Source: Viola odorata (Eukaryota > Streptophyta > Magnoliopsida > Malpighiales > Violaceae). Taken from it: a stretch of 64,000 nucleotides of DNA. The stretch is taken from the NCBI GenBank assembly GCA_963691705.1, contig OY829542.1:31296579-31360578 (forward strand), given 5' to 3'. The notes beneath the pieces are model-generated. The model worked only from the letters and a program-made list of their open reading frames with translations. It was not told where the DNA came from and did not search any database. Shown here piece by piece: positions 9,748 to 22,020 of this stretch (its first letter is position 1; every line of letters begins with the position of its first letter). Both the position numbers and the translations under genes were made by a program.

Positions 9748-12182
9748 AGTAGGCTTGGGAATTGTTAATTAAAATAACCCTAAACTACCCTTCACTTAAG
9801 GCCTTGACCGCGGGCTTGAAGAGATTGGCTTGGAGAGTTAGCGCAAGGCCTCGGATGGCTTAGGCGCGGGGACTTCATGGGATGCTAGGGTTGGCACGCC
9901 TTGTGCGCACATGTCTTCATGGTTTGCGAGGACTTGGCGCGGATTTCCTCATGGCTTGCGCGGCCTATCCATGAGGTCTTCACGTGGATACGAGTGAGAG
10001 CCCTCATGCTCGTATCATCTCCTCCATCTTAAAATGGATTCGTCCTCGAATCTACGCGCTCCATTCCTTTGCGAATGTCACACATAGTACCTACATCGGA
10101 GAGATATGCATCAACACTATGGAAAAGGTTTAGAAAAAAAACTAAAAGGTAACTCAAAGCGATGATGTGAAAATAAGTCTGTAGACTTCAAAAGACAAGG
10201 AATTGTCTCCCATGGGAGAAGAGTAGGCTTGGGAATTGTTAAATGAAATAACCCTAAACTACCCTTCACTTAAGGCCTTGACCGCGGGCTTGAAGAGATT
10301 GCTTGGAGTGCTAGCGCAAGGCCTCGGATGGCTTAGGCGCGGGGACTTCATGGGATGCTAGGGTTGGCACGCCTAGTGCGCGCATGTCTTCATGGTTTGC
10401 GAGGACTTGGCGCGGATTTCCTCATGGCTTGCGCGGCCTATCCATGAGGTCTTCACGTGGATACGAGTGAGAGCCCTCATGCTCGTATCATCTCCTCCAT
10501 CTTAAAATGGATTCGTCCTCGAATCTGCGCGCTCCATTCCTTTGCGAATGTCACACATAGTACCTACATCGGAGAGATATGCATCAACACTATGGAAAAG
10601 GTTTGGAAAAAAAACTAAAAGGTAACTCAAAGCGATGATGTGAAAATAAGTCTGTAGACTTCAAAAGACAAGGAATTGTCTCCCATGGGAGAAGAGTAGG
10701 CTTGGGAATTGTTAAATGAAATAACCCTAAACTACCCTTCACTTAAGGCCTTGACCGCGGGCTTGAAGAGATTGGCTTGGAGTTCTAGCGCAAGGCCTCG
10801 GATGGCTTAGGCGCGGGGACTTCATGGGATGCTAGGGTTGGCACGCCTAGTGCGCGCATGTCTTCATGGTTTGCGAGGACTTGGCGCGGATTTCCTCATG
10901 GCTTGCGCGGCCTATCCATGAGGTCTTGACGTGGATACGAGTGAGAGCCCTCATGCTCGTATCATCTCCTCCATCTTAAAATGGATTCGTCCTCGAATCT
11001 GCGCGCTCCATTCCTTTGCGAATGTCACACATAGTACCTACATCGGAGAGATATGCATCAACACTATGGAAAAGGTTTGGAAAAAAAACTAAAAGGTAAC
11101 TTAAAGCGATGATGTGAAAATAAGTCTGTAGACTTCAAAAGACAAGGAATTTTCTCCCATGGGAGAAGAGTAGGCTTGGGAATTGTTAAATGAAATAACC
11201 CTAAACTACCCTTCACTTAAGGCCTTGACCGCAGGCTTGAAGAGATTGCTTAGAGAGCTAGCGCAAGGCCTCGGATGGCTTAGGCGCGGGGACTTCATGG
11301 GATGCTAGGGTTGGCACGCCTTGTGCGCGCATGTCTTCATGGTTTGCGAGGACTTGGCGCGGATTTCCTCATGGCTTGCGCGGCCTATCCATGAGGTCTT
11401 CACGTGGATACGAGTGAGAGCCCTCATGCTCGTATCATCTCCTCCATCTTAAACTGGATTCGTCCTCGAATCTGCGCGCTCCATTCCTTTGCGAATGTCA
11501 CACATAGTACCTATATCGGAGAGATATGCATCAACACTATGGAAAAGGTTTGGAAAAAAAACTAAAAGGTAACTTAAAGCGATGATGTGAAAATAAGTCT
11601 GAAGACTTCAAAAGACAAGGAATTTTCTCCCATGGGAGAAGAGTAGGCTTGGGAATTGTTAAATGAAATAACCCTAAACTACCCTTCACTTAAGGCCTTG
11701 ACCGCGGGCTTGAAGAGATTGCTTAGACAGCTAGCGCAAGGCCTCGGATGGCTTAGGCGCGGGGACTTCATGGGATGCTAGGGTTGGCACGCCTAGCGCG
11801 CGCATGTCTTCATGGTTTGCGAGGACTTGGCGCGGATTTCCTCATGGCTTACGCGACCTATCCATGAGGTGTTCACTAGGATACGAGTGAGAGCCCTCAT
11901 GCTCGTTTCATCTCCTCCCTCATAAAATGGATTCCTCCTCGAATCTGCGAACTCTATTCCTTTGTGAATGTCACACATAGTACCTACATTGGAGAAGTAT
12001 GCATCAACACTATGGAGAAGGGTTGGAAAATAACGAAAAGGTAAGTCAAATCGTTGTTGTGAAAATAAGTCCGTAGACATCAAAAGACAAGGTATTTTAT
12101 CCCATGGGAGAAGAGTAGGCTTGGGAATTGTTAAATGAAATAACCCTAAACTACCCTTCACTTAAGGCCTTGACCGCGGGCT
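9369..12182 (+). repeat. HOR block 5: 6-mer, 2814 bp
   Basis: Monomers start at 9369 (S), 9817, 10291, 10764, 11238 (C) and 11711 (G). The fourth C is a different subtype (TTAAACTGG, CCTATATCGG, GTCTGAAGACTT) that returns at 18735 and 21076. The second C has lost one G (GATTGCTTGGAGTGC). Confidence 0.9.
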
Positions 12183-15100
12183 TGAAGAGATTGGCCTGGA
12201 GAGCTAGCGCAAGGCCTCGGATGGCTTAGGCGCGGGGACTTCATGGGATGCTAGGGTTGGCACGCCTGGTGCACGCATGTCTTCATGGTTTGCGAGGACT
12301 TGGCGCGGATTTCCTCATGGTTTGCGCGGCCTATCCATGAGCCCTCATGCTCGTATCATCTCCTCCATCCTAAAATGGATTCATCCTCAAATCTGCGCGC
12401 TCCATTCCTTTGCGAATGTCACACAGAGTACCTACATCGGAGAGATATGCATCAGCACTATGGAAAAGGTTTGAAAAATAACAAAAAGGTAACTCAAAGC
12501 GATGATGTGAAAATAAGTCTGTAGACTTTAAAAGACAAGCAATTTTGTCCCATTGGAGAAGAGTAGGCTTGGGAATTGTTAATTGAAATAACCCTAAACT
12601 ACCCTTCACTTAAGGCCTTGACCGCGGGCTTGAAGAGATTGGCTTGGAGAGTTAGCGCAAGGCCTCGGATGGCTTAGGCGCGGGGACTTCATGGGATGCT
12701 AGGGTTGGCACGCCTTGTGCGCACATGTCTTCATGGTTTGCGAGGACTTGGCGCGGATTTCATCATGGCTTGCGCGGCCTATCCATGAGGTCTTCACCTG
12801 GATACGAGTGAGAGCCCTCATGCTCGTATCATCTCCTCCATCTTAAAATGGATTCGTCCTCCAATCTGCGCGCTCCATTCCTTTGCGAATGTCACACATA
12901 GTACCTACATCGGAGAGATATGCATCAACACTATGGAAAAGGTTTGGAAAAAAAACTAAAAGGTAACTCAAAGCGATGATGTGAAAATAAGTCTGTAGAC
13001 TTCAAAAGACAAGGAATTGTCTCCCATGGGAGAAGAGTAGGCTTGGGAATTGTTAAATGAAATAACCCTAAACTACCCTTCACTTAAGGCCTTGACCGCG
13101 GGCTTGAAGAGATTGGCTTGGAGTGCTAGCGCAAGGCCTCGGATGGCTTAGGCGCGGGGACTTCATGGGATGCTAGGGTTGGCACGCCTAGTGCGCGCAT
13201 GTCTTCATGGTTTGCGAGGACTTGGCGCGGATTTCCTCATGGCTTGCGCGGCCTATCCATGAGGTCTTCACGTGGATACGAGTGAGAGCCCTCATGCTCG
13301 TATCATCTCCTCCATCTTAAAATGGATTCGTCCTCGAATCTGCGCGCTCCATTCCTTTGTGAATGTCACACATAGTACCTACATCGGAGAGATATGCATC
13401 AACACTATGGAAAAGGTTTGGAAAAAAAACTAAAAGGTAACTTAAAGCGATGATGTGAAAATAAGTCTGTAGACTTCAAAAGACAAGGAATTTTCTCCCA
13501 TGGGAGAAGAGTAGGCTTGGGAATTGTTAAATGAAATAACCCTAAACTACCCTTCACTTAAGGCCTTGACCGCGGGCTTGAAGAGATTGCTTAGAGAGCT
13601 AGCGCAAGGCCTCGGATGGCTTAGGCGCGGGGACTTCATGGGATGCTAGGGTTGGCACGCCTTGTGCGCGCATGTCTTCATGGTTTGCGAGGACTTGGCG
13701 CGGATTTCCTCATGGCTTGCGCGGCCTATCCATGAGGTCTTCACGTGGATACGAGTGAGAGCCCTCATGCTCGTATCATCTCCTCCATCTTAAAATGGAT
13801 TCGTCCTCGAATCTGCGCGCTCCATTCCTTTGTGAATGTCACACATAGTACCTACATCGGAGAGATATGCATCAACACTATGGAAAAGGTTTGGAAAAAA
13901 AACTAAAAGGTAACTTAAAGCGATGATGTGAAAATAAGTCTGTAGACTTCAAAAGACAAGGAATTTTCTCCCATGGGAGAAGAGTAGGCTTGGGAATTGT
14001 TAAATGAAATAACCCTAAACTACCCTTCACTTAAGGCCTTGACCGCGGGCTTGAAGAGATTGCTTAGAGAGCTAGCGCAAGGCCTCGGATGGCTTAGGCG
14101 CGGGGACTTCATGGGATGCTAGGGTTGGCACGCCTTGTGCGCGCATGTCTTCATGGTTTGCGAGGACTTGGCGCGGATTTCCTCATGGCTTGCGCGGCCT
14201 ATCCATGAGGTCTTCACGTGGATACGAGTGAGAGCCCTCATGCTCGTATCATCTCCTCCATCTTAAAATGGATTCGTCCTCGAATCTGCGCGCTCCATTC
14301 CTTTGTGAATGTCACACATAGTACCTACATCGGAGAGATATGCATCAACACTATGGAAAAGGTTTGGAAAAAAAACTAAAAGGTAACTTAAAGCGATGAT
14401 GTGAAAATAAGTCTGTAGACTTCAAAAGACAAGGAATTTTCTCCCATGGGAGAAGAGTAGGCTTGGGAATTGTTAAATGAAATAACCCTAAACTACCCTT
14501 CACTTAAGGCCTTGACCGCGGGCTTGAAGAGATTGGCTTGGAGTGCTAGCGCAAGGCCTCGGATGGCTTAGGCGCGGGGACTTCATGGGATGCTAGGGTT
14601 GGCACGCCTAGTGCGCGCATGTCTTCATGGTTTGCGAGGACTTGGCGCGGATTTCCTCATGGCTTGCGCGGCCTATCCATGAGGTCTTCACGTGGATACG
14701 AGTGAGAGCCCTCATGCTCGTATCATCTCCTCCATCTTAAAATGGATTCGTCCTCGAATCTGCGCGCTCCATTCCTTTGTGAATGTCACACATAGTACCT
14801 ACATCGGAGAGATATGCATCAACACTATGGAAAAGGTTTGGAAAAAAAACTAAAAGGTAACTTAAAGCGATGATGTGAAAATAAGTCTGTAGACTTCAAA
14901 AGACAAGGAATTTTCTCCCATTGGAGAAGAGTAGGCTTGGGAATTGTTAAATGAAATAACCCTAAACTACCCTTCACTTAAGGCCTTGACCGCGGGCTTG
15001 AAGAGATTGCTTAGAGAGCTAGCGCAAGGCCTCGGATGGCTTAGGCGCGGGGACTTCATGGGATGCTAGGGTTGGCACGCCTAGCGCGCGCATGTCTTCA

Positions 15101-15470
15101 TGGTTTGCGAGGACTTGGCGCGGATTTCCTCATGGCTTGCGCGACCTATCCATGAGGTGTTCACTAGGATACGAGTGAGAGCCCTCATGCTCGTATCATC
15201 TCCTCCCTCATAAAATGGATTCCTCCTCGAATCTGCGAACTCTATTCCTTTGTGAATGTCACACATAGTACCTACATTGGAGAAGTATGCATCAACACTA
15301 TGGAGAAGGGTTGGAAAATAACGAAAAGGTAAGTCAAATCGTTGTTGTGAAAATAAGTCCGTAGACATCAAAAGACAAGGTATTTTATCCCATGGGAGAA
15401 GAGTAGGCTTGGGAATTGTTAAATGAAATAACCCTAAACTACCCTTCACTTAAGGCCTTGACCGCGGGCT
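12183..15470 (+). repeat. HOR block 6: 7-mer, 3288 bp
   Basis: Monomers start at 12183 (S), 12631, 13105, 13579, 14052, 14525 (C) and 14999 (G). The C monomers at 13579 and 14052 are practically identical neighbours, and 13105 and 14525 are of one subtype, suggesting a local duplication of one or two C units. S carries GTCCCATTGGAG, breaking the palindrome. Confidence 0.9.
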
Positions 15471-17338
15471 TGAAGAGATTGGCCTGGAGAGCTAGCGCAA
15501 GGCCTCGGATGGCTTAGGCGCGGGGACTTCATGGGATGCTAGGGTTGGCACGCCTGGTGCACGCATGTCTTCATGGTTTGCGAGGACTAGGCGCGGATTT
15601 CCTCATGGTTTGCGCGGCCTATCCATGAGCCCTCATGCTCGTATCATCTCCTCCATCCTAAAATGGATTCATCCTCAAATCTGCGCGCTCCATTCCTTTG
15701 CGAATGTCACACAGAGTACCTACATCGGAGAGATATGCATCAGCACTATGGAAAAGGGTTGAAAAATAACAAAAAGGTAACTCAAAGCGATGATGTGAAA
15801 ATAAGTCTGTAGACTTTAAAAGACAAGCAATTTTCTCCCATGGGAGAAGAGTAGGCTTGGGAATTGTTAATTAAAATAACCCTAAACTACCCTTCACTTA
15901 AGGCCTTGACCGCGGGCTTGAAGAGATTGGCTTGGAGAGTTAGCGCAAGGCCTCGGATGGCTTAGGCGCGGGGACTTCATGGGATGCTAGGGTTGGCACG
16001 CCTTGTGCGCACATGTCTTCATGGTTTGCGAGGACTTGGCGCGGATTTCCTCATGGCTTGCGCGGCCTATCCATGAGGTCTTCACGTGGATACGAGTGAG
16101 AGCCCTCATGCTCGTATCATCTCCTCCATCTTAAAATGGATTCGTCCTCGAATCTGCGCGCTCCATTCCTTTGCGAATGTCACACATAGTACCTACATCG
16201 GAGAGATATGCATCAACACTATGGAAAAGGTTTAGAAAAAAAACTAAAAGGTAACTCAAAGCGATGATGTGAAAATAAGTCTGTAGACTTCAAAAGACAA
16301 GGAATTGTCTCCCATGGGAGAAGAGTAGGCTTGGGAATTGTTAAATGAAATAACCCTAAACTACCCTTCACTTAAGGCCTTGACCGCGGGCTTGAAGAGA
16401 TTGGCTTGGAGTGCTAGCGCAAGGCCTCGGATGGTTTAGGCGCGGGGACTTCATGGGATGCTAGGGTTGGCACGCCTAGTGCGCGCATGTCTTCATGGTT
16501 TGCGAGGACTTGGCGCGGATTTCCTCATGGCTTGCGCGGCCTATCCATGAGGTCTTCACGTGGATACGAGTGAGAGCCCTCATGCTCGTATCATCTCCTC
16601 CATCTTAAAATGGATTCGTCCTCGAATCTGCGCGCTACATTCCTTTGCGAATGTCACACATAGTACCTACATCGGAGAGATATGCATCAACACTATGGAA
16701 AAGGTTTGGAAAAAAAACTAAAAGGTAACTTAAAGCGATGATGTGAAAATAAGTCTGTAGACTTCAAAAGACAAGGAATTTTCTCCCATGGGAGAAGAGT
16801 AGGCTTGGGAATTGTTAAATGAAATAACCCTAAACTACCCTTCACTTAAGGCCTTGACCGCGGGCTTGAAGAGATTGCTTAGAGAGCTAGCGCAAGGCCT
16901 CGGATGGCTTAGGCGCGGGGACTTCATGGGATGCTAGGGTTGGCACGCCTAGCGCGCGCATGTCTTCATGGTTTGCGAGGACTTGGCGCGGATTTCCCCA
17001 TGGCTTGCGCGACCTATCCTTGAGGTGTTCACTAGGATACGAGTGAGAGCCCTCATGCTCGTATCATCTCCTCCCTCATAAAATGGATTCCTCCTCGAAT
17101 CTGAGAACTCTATTCCTTTGTGAATGTCACACATAGTACCTACATTGGAGAAGTATGCATCAACACTATGGAGAAGGGTTGGAAAATAACGAAAAGGTAA
17201 GTCAAATCGTTGTTGTGAAAGTAAGTCCGTAGACATCAAAAGACAAGGTATTTTATCCCATGGGAGAAGAGTAGGTTTGGGAATTGTTAAATGAAATAAC
17301 CCTAAACTACCCTTCACTTAAGGCCTTGACCGCGGGCT
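15471..17338 (+). repeat. HOR block 7: 4-mer S-C-C-G, 1868 bp
   Basis: Monomers start at 15471 (S), 15919, 16393 (C) and 16867 (G). The second C has GGATGGTTTAGG and the G has TTTCCCCATGG, CCTATCCTTGAGG and CTGAGAACTC. These three marks travel together and recur at 22469-23414 and 27574-28519. Confidence 0.9.
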
Positions 17339-19679
17339 TGAAGAGATTGGCCTGGAGAGCTAGCGCAAGGCCTCGGATGGCTTAGGCGCGGGGACTTCAT
17401 GGGATGCTAGGGTTGGCACGCCTGGTGCACGCATGTCTTCATGGTTTGCGAGGACTTGGCGCGGATTTCCTCATGGTTTGCGTGGCCTATCCATGAGCCC
17501 TCATGCTCGTATCATCTCCTCCATCCTAAAATGGATTCATCCTCAAATCTGCGCGCTCCATTCCTTTGCGAATGTCACACAGAGTACCTACATCGGAGAG
17601 ATATGCATCAGCACTATGGAAAAGGTTTGAAAAATAACAAAAAGGTAACTCAAAGCGATGATGTGAAAATAAGTCTGTTGACTTTAAAAGACAAGTAATT
17701 TTCTCCCATAGGAGAAGAGTAGGCTTGGGAATTGTTAATTGAAATAACTCTAAACTACCCTTCACTTAAGTCCTTGACCGCGGGCTTGAAGAGATTGGCT
17801 TGGAGAGTTAGCGCAAGGCCTCGGATGGCTTAGGCGCGGGGACTTCATGGGATGCTAGGGTTGGCACGCCTTGTGCGCGCATGTCTTCATGGTTTGCGAG
17901 GACTTGGCGCGGATTTCCTCATGGCTTGCGCGGCCTATCCATGAGGTCTTCACGTGGATACGAGTGAGAGCCCTCATGCTCGTATCATCTCCTCCATCTT
18001 AAAATGGATTCGTCCATGAATCTGCGCGCTCCATTCCTTTGCGAATGTCACACATAGTACCTACATCGGAGAGATATGCATCAACACTATGGAAAAGGTT
18101 TGGAAAAAAAACTAAAAGGTAACTCAAAGCGATGATGTGAAAATAAGTCTGTAGACTTCAAAAGACAAGGAATTTTCTCCCATGGGAGAAGAGTAGGCTT
18201 GGGAATTGTTAAATGAAATAACCCTAAACTACCCTTCACTTAAGGCCTTGACCGCGGGCTTGAAGAGATTGGCTTGGAGAGCTAGCGCAAGGCCTCGGAT
18301 GGCTTAGGCGCGGGGACTTCATGGGATGCTAGGGTTGGCACGCCTAGTGCGCGCATGTCTTCATGGTTTGCGAGGACTTGGCGCGGATTTCCTCATGGCT
18401 TGCGCGGCCTATCCATGAGGTCTTGACGTGGATACGAGTGAGAGCCCTCATGCTCGTATCATCTCCTCCATCTTAAAATGGATTCGTCCTCGAATCTGCG
18501 CGCTCCATTCCTTTGCGAATGTCACACATAGTACCTACATCGGAGAGATATGCATCAACACTATGGAAAAGGTTTGGAAAAAAAACTAAAAGGTAACTTA
18601 AAGCGATGATGTGAAAATAAGTCTGTAGACTTCAAAAGACAAGGAATTTTCTCCCATGGGAGAAGAGTAGGCTTGGGAATTGTTAAATGAAATAACCCTA
18701 AACTACCCTTCACTTAAGGCCTTGACCGCAGGCTTGAAGAGATTGCTTAGAGAGCTAGCGCAAGGCCTCGGATGGCTTAGGCGCGGGGACTTCATGGGAT
18801 GCTAGGGTTGGCACGCCTTGTGCGCGCATGTCTTCATGGTTTGCGAGGACTTGGCGCGGATTTCCTCATGGCTTACGCGACCTATCCATGAGGTGTTCAC
18901 TAGGATACGAGTGAGAGCCCTCATGCTCGTATCATCTCCTCCATCTTAAACTGGATTCGTCCTCGAATCTGCGCGCTCAATTCCTTTGCGAATGTCACAC
19001 ATAGTACCTATATCGGAGAGATATGCATCAACACTATGGAAAAGGTTTGGAAAAAAAACTAAAAGGTAACTTAAAGCGATGATGTGAAAATAAGTCTGAA
19101 GACTTCAAAAGACAAGGAATTTTCTCCCATGGGAGAAGAGTAGGCTTGGGAATTGTTAAATGAAATAACCCTAAACTACCCTTCACTTAAGGCCTTGACC
19201 GCGGGCTTGAAGAGATTGCTTAGAGAGCTAGCGCAAGGCCTCGGATGGCTTAGGCGCGGGGACTTCATGGGATGCTAGGGTTGGCACGCCTAGCGCGCGC
19301 ATGTCTTCATGGTTTGCGAGGACTTGGCGCGGATTTCCTCATGGCTTACGCGACCTATCCATGAGGTGTTCACTAGGATACGAGTGAGAGCCCTCATGCT
19401 CGTATCATCTCCTCCCTCATAAAATGGATTCCTCCTCGAATCTGCGAACTCTATTCCTTTGTGAATGTCACACATAGTACCTACATTGGAGAAGTATGCA
19501 TCAACACTATGGAGAAGGGTTGGAAAATAACGAAAAGGTAAGTCAAATCGTTGTTGTGAAAATAAGTCCGTAGACATCAAAAGACAAGGTATTTTATCCC
19601 ATGGGAGAAGAGTAGGCTTGGGAATTATTAAATGAAATAACCCTAAACTACCCTTCACTTAAGGCCTTGACCGCGGGCT
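17339..19679 (+). repeat. HOR block 8: 5-mer, 2341 bp
   Basis: Monomers start at 17339 (S), 17787, 18261, 18735 (C) and 19208 (G). The S has CCCATAGGAG and AAGTAATTTTC and lies next to CTTAAGTCC. The C at 18735 contains a short G-type tract. Confidence 0.9.
18735..19207 (+). repeat. C monomer with a short G-type tract
   Basis: Both flanks are C-type (CCTTGTGCGCGC before; TCCATCTTAAACTGG and the A8 tract after). In between, five G-type bases occur: A at 18875 (GCTTACG), A at 18880 (GCGACC), G at 18895 and TA at 18901-18902 (GTGTTCACTAGG). The G monomer immediately downstream (19208) carries the same GCTTACGCGACC, making it the obvious donor. Confidence 0.88.
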
Positions 19680-22020
19680 TGAAGAGATTGGCCTGGAGAG
19701 CTAGCGCAAGGCCTCAGATGGCTTAGGCGCGGGGACTTCATGGGATGCTAGGGTTGGCACGCCTGGTGCACGCATGTCTTCATGGTTTGCGAGGACTTGG
19801 CGCGGATTTCCTCATGGTTTGCGCGGCCTATCCATGAGCCCTCATGCTCGTATCATCTCCTCCATCCTAAAATGGATTCATCCTCAAATCTGCGCGCTCC
19901 ATTCCTTTGCGAATGTCACACAGAGTACCTACATCGGAGAGATATGCATCAGCACTATGGAAAAGGGTTGAAAAATAACAAAAAGGTAACTCAAAGCGAT
20001 GATGTGAAAATAAGTCTGTAGACTTTAAAAGACACGCAATTTTGTCCCATTGGAGAAGAGTAGGCTTGGGAATTGTTAATTGAAATAACCCTAAACTACC
20101 CTTCAGTTAAGGCCTTGACCGCGGGCTTGAAGAGATTGGCTTGGAGAGTTAGCGCAAGGCCTCGGATGGCTTAGGCGCGGGGACTTCATGGGATGCTAGG
20201 GTTGGCACGCCTTGTGCGCACATGTCTTCATGGTTTGCGAGGACTTGGCGCGGATTTCGTCATGGCTTGTGCGGCCTATCCATGAGGTCTTCACATGGAT
20301 ACGAGTGAGAGCCCTCATGCTCGTATCATCTCCTCCATCTTAAAATGGATTCGTCCTCCAATCTGCGCGCTCCATTCCTTTGCGAATGTCACACATAGTA
20401 CCTACATCGGAGAGATATGCATCAACACTATGGAAAAGGTTTGGAAAAAAAACTAAAAGGTAACTCAAAGCGATGATGTGAAAATAAGTCTGTAGACTTC
20501 AAAAGACAAGGAATTGTCTCCCATGGGAGAAGAGTAGGCTTGGGAATTGTTAAATGAAATAACCCTAAACTACCCTTCACTTAAGGCCTTGACCGCGGGC
20601 TTGAAGAGATTGGCTTGGAGTGCTAGCGCAAGGCCTCGGATGGCTTAGGCGCGGGGACTTCATGGGATGCTAGGGTTGGCACGCCTAGTGCGCGCATGTC
20701 TTCATGGTTTGCGAGGACTTGGCGCGGATTTCCTCATGGCTTGCGCGGCCTATCCATGAGGTCTTCACGTGGATACGAGTGAGAGCCCTCATGCTCGTAT
20801 CATCTCCTCCATCTTAAAATGGATTCGTCCTCGAATCTGCGCGCTCCATTCCTTTGTGAATGTCACACATAGTACCTACATCGGAGAGATATGCATCAAC
20901 ACTATGGAAAAGGTTTGGAAAAAAAACTAAAAGGTAACTTAAAGCGATGATGTGAAAATAAGTCTGTAGACTTCAAAAGACAAGGAATTTTCTCCCATGG
21001 GAGAAGAGTAGGCTTGGGAATTGTTAAATGAAATAACCCTAAACTACCCTTCACTTAAGGCCTTGACCTCGGGCTTGAATAGATTGCTTAGAGAGCTAGC
21101 GCAAGGCCTCAGATGGCTTAGGCGCGGGGACTTCATGGGATGCTAGGGTTGGCACGCCTTGTGCGCGCATGTCTTCATGGTTTGCGAGGACTTGGCGCGG
21201 ATTTCCTCATGGCTTGCGCGGCCTATCCATGAGGTCTTCACGTGGATACGAGTGAGAGCCCTCATGCTCGTATCATCTCCTCCATCTTAAACTGGATTCG
21301 TCCTCGAATCTGCGCGCTCCATTCCTTTGCGAATGTCACACATAGTACCTATATCGGAGAGATATGCATCAACACTATGGAAAAGTTTTGGAAAAAAAAC
21401 TAAAAGGTAACTTAAAGCGATGATGTTAAAATAAGTCTGTAGACTTCAAAAGACAAGGAATTTTCTCCCATGGGAGAAGAGTAGGCTTGGGAATTGTTAA
21501 ATGAAATAACCCTAAACTACCCTTCACTTAAGGCCTTGACCGCGGGCTTGAAGAGATTGCTTAGAGAGCTAGCGCAAGGCCTCGGATGGCTTAGGCGCGG
21601 GGACTTCATGGGATGCTAGGGTTGGCACGCCTAGCGCGCGCATGTCTTCATGGTTTGCGAGGACTTGGCGCGGATTTCCTCATGGCTTGCGCGACCTATC
21701 CATGAGGTGTTCACTAGGATACGAGTGAGAGCCCTCATGCTCGTATCATCTCCTCCCTCATAAAATGGATTCCTCCTCGAATCTGCGAACTCTATTCCTT
21801 TGTGAATGTCACACATAGTACCTACATTGGAGAAGTATGCATCAACACTATGGAGAAGGGTTGGAAAATAACGAAAAGGTAAGTCAAATCGTTGTTGTGA
21901 AAATAAGTCCGTAGACATCAAAAGACAAGGTATTTTATCCCATGGGAGAAGAGTAGGCTTGGGAATTGTTAAATGAAATAACCCTAAACTACCCTTCACT
22001 TAAGGCCTTGACCGCGGGCT
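19680..22020 (+). repeat. HOR block 9: 5-mer, 2341 bp
   Basis: Monomers start at 19680 (S), 20128, 20602, 21076 (C) and 21549 (G). It is colinear with block 6 (shared GTCCCATTGGAG in S and GTCCTCCAATCTG in the first C) but with two fewer C monomers. Confidence 0.9.

Larger units (their letters stand above)
11238..18260 (+). repeat. Multi-HOR duplication, left copy (15 monomers)
   Basis: Monomers from 11238 to 17787 are colinear with those from 18735 to 23863. The offset is 7497 for the monomers starting at 11238-13579, then 6550 for those at 14999-15471, then 6076 for those at 16393-17787. The offset steps of 947 and 474 correspond to two and one C monomers present here (14052, 14525 and 15919) and missing in the right copy. 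Shared marks include TTAAACTGG/CCTATATCGG, GTCCCATTGGAG, GTCCTCCAATCTG, GGATGGTTTAGG and CTGAGAACTC, in the same order. Confidence 0.8.
1..22020. repeat. Array region I: long HORs of 3-7 monomers
   Basis: S monomers start at 1, 2343, 5159, 6553, 9369, 12183, 15471, 17339 and 19680, giving HOR lengths of 2342, 2816, 1394, 2816, 2814, 3288, 1868, 2341 and 2341. Each HOR is S, then one to five C-family monomers, then G. Only S, C and G families occur here. C subtypes are recognisable by the start of the monomer (GAGAGTTAGCG with GCACATG; GAGTGCTAGCG; GAGTTCTAGCG; GCTTAGAGAG) and keep a fixed order where they recur. Confidence 0.9.
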
